Source: Rhodoferax sp. (GTDB taxonomy: Bacteria > Pseudomonadota > Gammaproteobacteria > Burkholderiales > Burkholderiaceae_C). From it: DNA of 64,000 bases. A model generated the notes under the pieces. The model was not told where the DNA came from and searched no databases. It saw only the letters and a program-made list of their open reading frames with translations. How positions within the stretch are numbered: position 1 is the first letter of the stretch; each line of letters opens with the position of its first letter. The stretch is taken from contig NZ_JAQTWL010000014.1 in assembly GCF_028689295.1 (NCBI RefSeq), forward strand, positions 1-64,000. Direction: 5' to 3'. The translations under genes were made by a program, and so were the position numbers. Positions 28,720-35,809 of the stretch are shown here, one piece after another.

Positions 28720-29038
28720 GCAGGGCTTAGACGGCCGGTGTTCAGTGGAAGCCGACCTTCAGGTGCGACGTTCGCTGGGTTATAGTTTGAACCGAAGCAA
28801 ACGTAGAAAGCGAACTCGACGTTCGCCATATTTCGCCAGGATAGGCGACAGGGTTCACCGGGATGGAAATGATTTCAATTTTTAGCGAAATTTACCGCAA
28901 ACCCAGGCGGCATGTGCCTTTCCGCTTGAGGTGCTTCCGTGCCAACGAGTGGTTTTCCAGTTTCTTTCGTCGTTTAGCATGGCTCGGCCAGGATAGACGC
29001 TCGGCTACATTACGTTAGCCCGCATTCACAGTACAACG
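28720..29038. other. Non-coding junction between ghrA and the cassette array
   Basis: 319 bases with no credible gene. It contains a direct repeat CGACGTTCGC (28766-28775 and 28817-28826). Near its right end is GTTAGCC (29014-29020), which differs at one position from the integron core site GTTRRRY and lies 18 bases before the first cassette gene. I could not fold a convincing attC or name an attI here. No integrase gene is seen. Confidence 0.5.
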
Positions 29039-30007
29039 ATGAGCGGCTTCCAGAATCTTCTAGTTCGTGACTCAACGCTCGAACTGTTGACGCAACAGCG
29101 ATGGCCGATTGCGCACCCGGCCGTAAACTTTGCACCGATGCTGCTTGACTACGCTGTACTTTCGGCCAAGGCATACCCGCAGGAGCAGCTTGATCGAAAG
29201 ATCGCCGGCACGAGCCCATTACCCGAGATTGCTGGATGGCATGAGATTGAAGATGCCCCGACTGAGTTGCTCTCGCATACACACCGCGTCGGTGTTGGCC
29301 GCGTCACCTGTCGAGTCTTTCGCTCGTCTCAGCGTCATCCAGAGGAGGTAGTCCTTGCATTCCCAGGCATGGATTTGCGCAATTGGGCGGACTGGTGGGC
29401 CGCCCTGCGCTGGGTTACAAGGCATGTTCCCGCTCTCGACGACAAGTTCCGTCAGGTTCGCGCGAACACGCGCAGCCTCATTGAGTGGCTGCGAAGCCGC
29501 CATGGTCCGAGCTTCCGTCTTATTGCAGTGGGTCACTCGCTCGGTGGGGGGCTGGCGCAACAGGCAGCTTACGCGACTGGAGGATTTGACGAAGTTCTCG
29601 CCTTCAACCCTACCTTCGTGACTGGCTGGTTTGAGACAGCTACCGAAACTGAGAGAAGGGCAAACTCCCAAGGTCTCCATATCTTTCGCATTTATGAGGA
29701 CGGGGAAATCCTTGCTTTCTTGTGGCGCCTGGTGGAGTGGCGTTTCCCGCTTGCACGACTGCCAAACCCTAGAATCACCAGAATTAGAACTCACTTCTAC
29801 TCGGGTTTCGCCCCATTTCAGAAGCATAAGATCGTTGAAATGTCCAACTCGCTTCAGGCGCTGGCAGCGTTGAAGGACACGAGTCACAGGTCTTCTCGGG
29901 ACCTGCGAGAGCAGGTTGAGCAAGTGATTGGTGACCATATCCGTACCGCACCAAAGTCAGTTCAGTCAACAACTGAACCGGATGAGAGGCCGGGCGATGC
30001 GGGCTAA
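29039..30007 (+). CDS. Lipase-like alpha/beta-hydrolase (cassette gene)
   Basis: 322 residues. The nucleophile elbow GHSLGGGLAQQAAYATGG (GxSxG, serine near residue 166) and the preceding FRLIAV strand match class 3 lipases/DUF2974-type hydrolases, with EVLAFNPTFVTGW after it. No signal peptide, so a cytosolic role is likely; phospholipase or effector activity is possible but unproven. Codon use is less GC-biased than in backbone genes. The TAA stop lies within the inverse core of the attC that follows, as usual for integron cassettes. Confidence 0.75.
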   Translation: MSGFQNLLVRDSTLELLTQQRWPIAHPAVNFAPMLLDYAVLSAKAYPQEQLDRKIAGTSPLPEIAGWHEIEDAPTELLSHTHRVGVGRVTCRVFRSSQRHPEEVVLAFPGMDLRNWADWWAALRWVTRHVPALDDKFRQVRANTRSLIEWLRSRHGPSFRLIAVGHSLGGGLAQQAAYATGGFDEVLAFNPTFVTGWFETATETERRANSQGLHIFRIYEDGEILAFLWRLVEWRFPLARLPNPRITRIRTHFYSGFAPFQKHKIVEMSNSLQALAALKDTSHRSSRDLREQVEQVIGDHIRTAPKSVQSTTEPDERPGDAG

Positions 30008-30088
30008 CCCAGCGGTCGACCTCGCTCCCTTCGGTCACTGGACGCTACGCGATGAAGCCGCGCAGCGCCGGTCACCTCCACGCTAGGC
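30002..30088 (+). other. Integron attC recombination site 1
   Basis: 87 bases. Inverse core GGCTAAC (30002-30008), L-type arms GGTCGACC and its partner GGTCACC with one unpaired base in the left arm, and core GCTAGGC (30082-30088). The pairing with a single extrahelical base and the ...GCCGGTCACCTCCACG... right side are typical attC traits. Both core heptamers deviate by one base from consensus. Confidence 0.8.
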
Positions 30089-30100
30089 ATTGGTGCCAAT

Positions 30101-30709
30101 ATGAAACTGAACAATCTATCAATTAGTGATTTCTTATCTGCCTGTGCAATAGGCATCTCAGTAGTTGCACTTCTTTCGTCAATAAAGAGTTGCCAAATTA
30201 GCGAGAAGGCACTTGAGGTATCGGTTCTCGAGTACAACAGCAATAGATCATTGGTTCTAAAGGGAGAAGTTCAGGGCACCAGTGCAGACATAAAGGTCAC
30301 ACCGCATGATCCTTCTTTCTTGCTTCAAGAGGTGTACTATCAGTTTCCTTCTGAGATCGGCACAAAACGTAAATTTGTGAGTCCTCCCAACTACGTGTTG
30401 TCCTTGAATAGAGAGATAGACTATTTCAAAAAGGAACTTGCAATTCGCTATCGAGACGAATCGGGTAAAGCGACGATCGGAGAAAATGCGCGTATGCCAT
30501 TTCTAGTCGAGTCGTTTTCAACTGTGAAGGGGCAAGGCCATCGTGACCGTAGCATCTATACGCTGAATTTTGAGTTTCAAGTCCCTAACGATCCGAAGTC
30601 GGAGCCGAAAATCGCAGTAACAGGAATTTCGTTTGGTTCTCGTATTGACCGGAACGAAAATGCTGAAGAGATGCTAGAAAAGGCTTGGGCTGAAGCAAAG
30701 GCAAACTGA
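30101..30709 (+). CDS. Unknown membrane-anchored protein (cassette gene)
   Basis: 202 residues. An N-terminal hydrophobic stretch (FLSACAIGISVVALLSSI, about residues 12-29) should be a single membrane anchor or uncleaved signal. The rest is a soluble, mixed alpha/beta domain without recognisable motif, ending in a helical tail rich in glutamate and lysine. AT-richer than the backbone and bounded by attC sites on both sides, so a single-gene cassette. No function can be assigned. Confidence 0.7.
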   Translation: MKLNNLSISDFLSACAIGISVVALLSSIKSCQISEKALEVSVLEYNSNRSLVLKGEVQGTSADIKVTPHDPSFLLQEVYYQFPSEIGTKRKFVSPPNYVLSLNREIDYFKKELAIRYRDESGKATIGENARMPFLVESFSTVKGQGHRDRSIYTLNFEFQVPNDPKSEPKIAVTGISFGSRIDRNENAEEMLEKAWAEAKAN

Positions 30710-30778
30710 CAACCAATGAATCTTGTACAACTCCATATTTGTCTCGTTAAAAAGACGCAGATACGTAAGATCATCAAT

Positions 30779-30847
30779 GCCTAACCCATCATTCCAAGGG
30801 ACGCTGCCCGATAAAGCCGCGCATCGCCCCTGATTCAAACGTTCTAC
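30779..30847 (+). other. Integron attC recombination site 2
   Basis: 69 bases. Inverse core GCCTAAC (30779-30785, perfect RYYYAAC), inner arm ATTCCAAGGG against CCCCTGAT with an unpaired base, and core-like GTTCTAC (30841-30847). The central GCTGCCCGATAAAGCCGCGC segment resembles that of attC site 1. It follows the preceding gene by 69 bases. Confidence 0.75.
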
Positions 30848-30883
30848 GTCACCAAGCCCACCACTGCCACCGACGCCCGCCGA

Positions 30884-31546
30884 ATGAACATCAGCACAAG
30901 ACTCCCGAAGAAGTATGCAAACGAACAGGTTCTTGTCGTTCAATACGCATCACTTAGCGAGCTTCTTCCAACCGTTGGGGTCTGGCCAGTGCGCGACAAG
31001 TTGCTTGACCTAGTCGCAAAACCAGGAATCATGCGGCGCGATCAGGCGGAAATGACCACAGCCGTCACGCAACTTGTGGCGTACTACATCGTCGTCAATG
31101 AGTCACGCCTTCTAACCCATCGGCGAACGCGTCGTCAGCCAGAGAAACGCCTTACCGCCGTAAGGGCAATTGGTCTAAGCGGCCATATGACCACATCGGA
31201 TTTACAGACGCTGCTTACCCGCGACCTGTTCCATGCGGGTGAGCATACTGGATACGCGAACCGCGAACTGGCGGAAGAAGTCGCCGTTCGCGTGTCTTCG
31301 AAACATCCGATCACGCTGCGCGGTTTCATTTGGGAACCTATCGACGACTTTGGTAAACAACATTTAGGTCTGATCTACATTGTCCCGGCTGAGGCTGAGT
31401 TCAGGGTTCTAGAGCCTGGTTTAATCGGAGAAGCGCAGTTTTCAACGCTTCCCGAGATATCACGTTCCGTTGACGCATATACCTCTTGGTCCCGTCTGCT
31501 TCTCCAGTCAAACCTTCTTACCGAAGCGTTGACCGTTGAGGGCTAG
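30884..31546 (+). CDS. Nudix-like protein, first gene of a three-gene cassette
   Basis: 220 residues. The stretch RRTRRQPEKRLTAVRAIGLSGH and the later YANRELAEEVAVR are a Nudix-box-like pattern (G...E...RELxEE), with HLGLIYIVPAEAEF after it. It matches the predicted-phosphoesterase branch of the Nudix fold, in which HLGlvf is typical. The GX5E spacing is unclear, so activity is uncertain. The ATG at 30884 fits; the next gene begins 3 bases after its stop, so the genes are coupled. Confidence 0.7.
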   Translation: MNISTRLPKKYANEQVLVVQYASLSELLPTVGVWPVRDKLLDLVAKPGIMRRDQAEMTTAVTQLVAYYIVVNESRLLTHRRTRRQPEKRLTAVRAIGLSGHMTTSDLQTLLTRDLFHAGEHTGYANRELAEEVAVRVSSKHPITLRGFIWEPIDDFGKQHLGLIYIVPAEAEFRVLEPGLIGEAQFSTLPEISRSVDAYTSWSRLLLQSNLLTEALTVEG

Positions 31547-31549
31547 CCC

Positions 31550-32482
31550 GTGACTTACCCGTTCACTCCCGATAATTGGACAGATCCAATTAGTCAGAGC
31601 ATCTACGCAGGCATAGTCCTCCTGGTCTTGCAGACTTTGCTACTTGGGGCCTGGAAACTACTGAAGTGGATTCGGAGAGAACAGCCCGCGTCAAAACTTA
31701 TTACCGCCCTTGGATGGGCGGGATTAGTGATGCCGCCAATCCTCGTTTTCGCCTTGGCATTGGTGAGGAGAGACGTTGGTATAGTTTTAGCCGCAACTAT
31801 CTTGGTAAGCGCTATTCCACTTGCATTAGTCGCGGCAAGAGAATACATACGTCAAAAGCAAGTGGTCGAGGCGCTTACCTCGAAGTTGACTCGCTTTAGC
31901 GCAATTGGTATTGAAGACGTAGTTGTCAATCCTGACATCGAAGCCTATCGCAGCTTTCTGGTTCGGGCCCACAGTGCATTTGCCTTTCAAGGCGTTGGCG
32001 CCGAGAAACTCACCCGCGACTTTGAAGCCTTTCAGTCAATGGTCTCAAGATGCGGGACACCGGCCAACCCTGTCCGCCTCCTGCTTATATCGCCAGAAGC
32101 ACATTGGCTAAAGCACGGGGCAGTGCGTCGCGGCCTAGGTCGCTCGTCCTTCTCCGATAGGGAAATTCAGTCGCTCCAGCGAATCGCACGCGTGAAGAAG
32201 GAATTTAGTGGGCAGATCCTAGTGCGTTTCTATTCGTCGCGTCCTGTGTTTCGGTTGATGTTCGCGAACCAAGCACTATGCTGGCTTGGCCACTACACCG
32301 AGTCCGCCGCAATTCCGGGGCAGAATGAGTATGCAGAACAAAGCAACTCAAGCTTGGCACTTGGGAAGCCAAAGGCAAAGGCACCCGATCAGCAGCTCTA
32401 TGGTGCCCTGGAAATATTCTTTGAAGAACAGTGGGAATCTGCAAAGGGGGAAGAATGGGATTTCGATCGCTTTCTGAACTAG
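31550..32482 (+). CDS. Two-TM membrane protein with soluble domain, possibly PLD/DUF5919-like (cassette gene)
   Basis: 310 residues, GTG start. Three hydrophobic stretches lie at about residues 18-35, 52-68 and 74-92, of which two or three cross the membrane. The cytosolic domain that follows has SFLVRAHSAFAFQGVGAEKLTRDFE, VRLLLISPEA and a C-terminal ALEIFFEEQWESAKG, reminiscent of DUF5919/PLD-like domains seen next to signalling genes. The classical HKD motif is not visible. I suggest a membrane effector, but this rests on domain layout only. Confidence 0.6.
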   Translation: MTYPFTPDNWTDPISQSIYAGIVLLVLQTLLLGAWKLLKWIRREQPASKLITALGWAGLVMPPILVFALALVRRDVGIVLAATILVSAIPLALVAAREYIRQKQVVEALTSKLTRFSAIGIEDVVVNPDIEAYRSFLVRAHSAFAFQGVGAEKLTRDFEAFQSMVSRCGTPANPVRLLLISPEAHWLKHGAVRRGLGRSSFSDREIQSLQRIARVKKEFSGQILVRFYSSRPVFRLMFANQALCWLGHYTESAAIPGQNEYAEQSNSSLALGKPKAKAPDQQLYGALEIFFEEQWESAKGEEWDFDRFLN

Positions 32483-33072
32483 CCTGTGTTCATGGGCGCT
32501 TTCAACCGTTCCACCTAGGACATGTGGATTACCTTAAGGCTTGCCTTGAGCGGTGGGATGCCGTAGTTGTTGGAATTGCCGCTCCAACGCCTGTTCCGCT
32601 CAGCTTTCCGGGTGTCGAGCACAGAAATAGACCTTCAGCCAACCCTCTGACCTACCTAGAGCGAACGATTCTAATAAGGGAATGCTGCCGCGAGCTTGGC
32701 ATTGAGGATCGGCGGATTGAGTTCTCCCCATTCCCAATTGATGAGCCGTCGCTACTTAATTTCTTTATACCAAAGACAGTTGTTTGCGCAACGACCAGGC
32801 TTTACGCTTGGAATGACGAGAAGATTCGTCGCCTAACTAACGAAGGCTACTCGGCCGTCGTTCTTGACAACTGTAAGAAGGTGCCGTTCAATGGAAGTCG
32901 CATCCGATCGCTGATGGTAAATAGCGACAACTCATGGACCGAGATGGTCACGCCTCGGGTTGGTCAAATGCTAGATGATTGGCAACTTGCTGACCGCATA
33001 CGCGTGCTGTTGGCTGCGGAGGATGACGTACAACCTCTCGTTCAACCGGACCCGCTACGGCAGGCGCCGTAG
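32455..33072 (+). CDS. NadM-like HIGH-motif nucleotidyltransferase (cassette gene)
   Basis: 205 residues from ATG 32455, preceded by AGGGGG; it overlaps the previous gene by 28 bases. The nucleotide-binding signature reads VHGRFQPFHLGHVDYLK (GRFxPxHxGH, near residue 13). The second motif NGSRIRSLM corresponds to the ISxTxIR element of NMN/nicotinate-mononucleotide adenylyltransferases. The length and spacing resemble archaeal-type NadM rather than NadD. An NMN adenylyltransferase or a diverged signal-making nucleotidyltransferase are both possible. The C-terminal codons lie inside an attC. Confidence 0.75.
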   Translation: MGFRSLSELACVHGRFQPFHLGHVDYLKACLERWDAVVVGIAAPTPVPLSFPGVEHRNRPSANPLTYLERTILIRECCRELGIEDRRIEFSPFPIDEPSLLNFFIPKTVVCATTRLYAWNDEKIRRLTNEGYSAVVLDNCKKVPFNGSRIRSLMVNSDNSWTEMVTPRVGQMLDDWQLADRIRVLLAAEDDVQPLVQPDPLRQAP

Positions 33073-33154
33073 CCCGGGCTGAGGCACATGGTGCATCATC
33101 TCAACCCGGGCTACGGCGCCTGCCGTAGCGGTCCGGTTAGCTCGAACGTTCGGC
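33028..33154 (+). other. Integron attC recombination site 3 with very long stem
   Basis: 127 bases. Inverse core GTACAAC (33028-33034) and core GTTCGGC (33148-33154). The inner arms (33046-33078 and 33105-33136) pair over 32 bases perfectly except for one unpaired base in the left arm, continuing with TGAG/CTCA. The stem contains the palindromic CTACGGCAGGCGCCGTAG. A single extrahelical base is the usual strand-selection mark of attC. Confidence 0.85.
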
Positions 33155-33178
33155 GTCAAACTTTCTCATCCATCAATC

Positions 33179-33910
33179 ATGGCAACTCTGACATCGTTAA
33201 TTCCAGATATCAACGTCCTTTTAGCGCTCGCACCGGAAGAGCTCGCTGAGATCGTCCTGCAGTTGGCTCACGAACACAAGCAGAACAATAAAGCTCATAT
33301 GCAGGCAATTGCGTCCCACATTCACGGTACTCCCGGTGCCGACAACGGATATCCACAAAACCGTAAAAATGATGCCGAGGCGGTTCTAGCCGAAGCATGG
33401 AATTGGCTATTGATACAAGGCCTTCTGATTCCAGAGCCTGGACCGAACGGAAACAATGGATGGATGTTATTCAGCAGGCGCGCAAGGGCAGTATTGGCTA
33501 ATAACTCGTTCAAGACTTATGCACGCAGCGTTGAATTTCCCAAGACCCTGCTTCACCCATCAATTGCTGATGAGGTATGGCTTGATATTGTTCGCGGACA
33601 TATAGAGACCGCAGTGTTCAAGTCGTTTCGGGCCGTTGAAATTGCCGTGCGCGAGGTTGGTCACTTCGCCGATACAGATATTGGTGTGCCACTTATGCGA
33701 AAGGCGTTCGACAAAGCAACCGGACCACTTTCCGATCAAAATCAACCCGATGCCGAGCGGGAAGCATTGGCCCATTTGTTCGCTGGGGCAATTGGTTCAT
33801 ACAAGAACCCTCATTCCCATCGCACCGTCACCATCAATGACGCAACGGAAGCACAAGAAATGGTCGTTCTGGCCAGTCATCTACTTCGTATCGTTGATAG
33901 CAGACGGTAA
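33179..33910 (+). CDS. TIGR02391 / Ymh-family protein (cassette gene)
   Basis: 243 residues. The C-terminal half matches the Ymh family: FKSFRAVEIAVREVGHF, then VPLMRKAFDKATGPLSD and the diagnostic HLFAGAIGSYKNPHSHR. The last block corresponds to the family motif RNPxAH, here KNPHSH, which resembles HEPN-type R/K-N-x-x-x-H ends. The N-terminal half (residues 1-100) is helical with a winged-helix-like feel. Such proteins turn up in defence-type and mobile contexts; the function is unproven. No toxin partner is adjacent. Confidence 0.8.
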   Translation: MATLTSLIPDINVLLALAPEELAEIVLQLAHEHKQNNKAHMQAIASHIHGTPGADNGYPQNRKNDAEAVLAEAWNWLLIQGLLIPEPGPNGNNGWMLFSRRARAVLANNSFKTYARSVEFPKTLLHPSIADEVWLDIVRGHIETAVFKSFRAVEIAVREVGHFADTDIGVPLMRKAFDKATGPLSDQNQPDAEREALAHLFAGAIGSYKNPHSHRTVTINDATEAQEMVVLASHLLRIVDSRR

Positions 33911-33947
33911 CCAATGACGCCGAATCGGGTAGGCAACGGCTTTTAAC

Positions 33948-33992
33948 AATCGCCCCCACACCTACCCTCGTGCGGGTCCGCAGTGGGCGATT
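33948..33992. repeat. Inverted repeat after the Ymh gene, possible degenerate attC
   Basis: Arms AATCGCCCCCAC (33948-33959) and GTGGGCGATT (33983-33992) pair with two extra C bases in the left arm. TTTTAAC precedes it, near RYYYAAC, and CTTGAGT follows, near GTTRRRY, but spacing is asymmetric. It could be a decayed attC closing the array or a plain hairpin terminator. The rest of 33911-34162 shows nothing else I can name. Confidence 0.4.
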
Positions 33993-34162
33993 CATGCACA
34001 CTTGAGTGACATTTGGCTGTCGGCTAAGGGTCTTCTACGGCCTCAATCGGCCACACATTAATTGACACCCACGCCTTTCGCTTAGTGACATCGCAAGATG
34101 ACATCACGCAGCATCCTCCTTGAGAATGTTAGCATCGCCAATCAACCAGACGACAGGACGAA

Positions 34163-35380
34163 ATGGGCAAGATCCAAGACAAATTCGCCATGCTTGCAAC
34201 CGACAACGCACCGGGGCAAGAGGGGCGCCAGAAGGCGGCCGATTTGGGTTCTTTGCTGCGCGGCGACCCGCTTGAGGGCAGGCCCGTTGATTTTTCGCAT
34301 GGCGATGTCAATGCGTTCGAACCCACCCCTGGCGCATTTGAGACCTTTGTCGCGGGTGTCGAATCCGGTGCCGACCAAGCCTATACCGAATACCGCGGCA
34401 AGAAAAGCATCCGTGATCATCTGGCCGCCAAACTTGCCGATTTCACCGGCGCACCGGTCTCGGCTGACGATGGGCTGATCATCACCCCGGGCACCCAGGG
34501 CGCGCTTTTCCTGGCCATCGCATCCACTGTGTCAGCAGGCGACAAGGTCGCGATTGTGCAACCCGACTATTTCGCCAACCGCAAGCTGGTTCAATTTTTC
34601 GGCGCCGAGATCGCGCCCGTCAAGCTGAACTACCTTGCCGCAAGCGACCATGCGGGCCTCGATTTGGGGCAGCTCGAGGAGGCTTTCAAAGCCGGGGCCA
34701 GGGTGTTTGTTTTCTCCAATCCGAACAACCCGGCGGGCGTGATTTACTCTGACAGTGAAATCAACGCCATCGCGCGCCTGGCACAGGCGTACGGCGCCAC
34801 CGTGATCGTTGACCAGCTCTATTCCCGGCTGCTGTATCCGGGCAGCCGCTACACGCATTTGCGGGCCAACCCGCACGCCCCCGACAACGTGATCACCATC
34901 ATCGGCCCGTCCAAGACCGAATCGCTCAGCGGTTACCGCGTGGGCGTGGCCTTTGGCTCGGCGGCGCTGATTGACCGGATGGAAAAGCTTCAGGCCATCG
35001 TCTCCTTGCGGGCCGGGGGCTACAGCCAATCGGTGCTGCGGACATGGTTTGCGGAACCCGCCGGCTGGCTGCAGGAACGCATCGCCCTGCATCAGGTGAT
35101 CCGTGACGCGTTGCTGGCCAGGCTCCGCGCGGTGGATGGGCTGGTTGCCCGCACCCCGCAAGCGGGCAGCTATCTGTTCCCGCGCCTGCCGGAACTGGCC
35201 GTGCCGACCCAGACCTTTGTCACCATCTTGCGCCATCAGGCCGGCGTGACGGTCACCCCCGGGGCGGAATTTGGCCCCCACTCCATTGACAGCATCCGCT
35301 TTAACTTTTCGCAAGACCGTGAGGCGGCGATTGCGGCGGTCGAGCGCACCTGTGCCCTGATCGAGCGGTATCGGCGATGA
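34163..35380 (+). CDS. PLP-dependent class I/II aminotransferase
   Basis: 405 residues, fold-type I. The cofactor lysine is in GPSKTESLSGYRVG; AYTEYRGKKSIRDHLAAK and FSNPNNPAGVIYSDSE (substrate/PLP contacts) are typical for the aspartate-aminotransferase superfamily. The start has AGGACG upstream. It overlaps the next gene by 4 bases (ATGA), an operon with a RidA-type enzyme that would clear its reactive enamine/imine products. The amino acid substrate is not evident. Confidence 0.87.
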   Translation: MGKIQDKFAMLATDNAPGQEGRQKAADLGSLLRGDPLEGRPVDFSHGDVNAFEPTPGAFETFVAGVESGADQAYTEYRGKKSIRDHLAAKLADFTGAPVSADDGLIITPGTQGALFLAIASTVSAGDKVAIVQPDYFANRKLVQFFGAEIAPVKLNYLAASDHAGLDLGQLEEAFKAGARVFVFSNPNNPAGVIYSDSEINAIARLAQAYGATVIVDQLYSRLLYPGSRYTHLRANPHAPDNVITIIGPSKTESLSGYRVGVAFGSAALIDRMEKLQAIVSLRAGGYSQSVLRTWFAEPAGWLQERIALHQVIRDALLARLRAVDGLVARTPQAGSYLFPRLPELAVPTQTFVTILRHQAGVTVTPGAEFGPHSIDSIRFNFSQDREAAIAAVERTCALIERYRR

Positions 35381-35805
35381 CGCGCCCGCCGGTTTCGCAA
35401 GGGAACTATGTCGCCGCCAAGCGGCATGGCAACCTGGTCCATACCTCCGGCATGACACCCCGGGACAACGGGGTATTGATGTTCAAGGGCGCGGTCAGCC
35501 CAGGCGCCCCGCTGGAAACCTATCAAGCGGCGGTCGAGCTCGCGACGAAGAATGCTTTGACTGCCGCTCGCCTGCTGGCTGGCCCGCACGAAAGGGTCGC
35601 GGGGGTTCTCAGCCTGACGGTCTATATCGCGGCTGAACCGGAATTCACCGCACATGCACGTTTGGCCGATTTCGCTTCGGCCTTTCTGCAGCGTGAAATG
35701 GGTGACGACGGCATCGGCTGCCGGGCCGCCATCGGGGTGGCGAGCCTGCCGGGCAATGCGCCCGTCGAGACTCAGCTTGTCGCCATCATTGCGAAGCAGG
35801 CATAA
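35377..35805 (+). CDS. RidA/YjgF-family protein
   Basis: 142 residues, the RidA length. Recognised from the N-terminal GNYVAAKRHGNLVHTSGMTPRDNG, the middle LTVYIAAEPEFTAHARLADF and the C-terminal RAAIGVASLPGNAPVETQLVAI, where the arginine of the deaminase site is present. It belongs to the RutC/Rid-like 'putative translation-inhibitor' subgroup and not to archetypal RidA. Coupled to the aminotransferase, it probably hydrolyses reactive enamines or imines. Confidence 0.88.
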   Translation: MTRPPVSQGNYVAAKRHGNLVHTSGMTPRDNGVLMFKGAVSPGAPLETYQAAVELATKNALTAARLLAGPHERVAGVLSLTVYIAAEPEFTAHARLADFASAFLQREMGDDGIGCRAAIGVASLPGNAPVETQLVAIIAKQA

Positions 35806-35809
35806 CCCG

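Noticed and set aside
28440..28829. Minus-strand frame MANVEFAFYVCF... at the ghrA junction
   Set aside because: Mostly antisense to ghrA; no ribosome site or family pattern.
29014..29020. GTTAGCC as the core of an attC or attI before the first cassette
   Set aside because: One mismatch to consensus and no matching inverse core or stem to the left; kept only as a remark.
34128..34134. GTTAGCA as a further attC core
   Set aside because: No paired arms around it.
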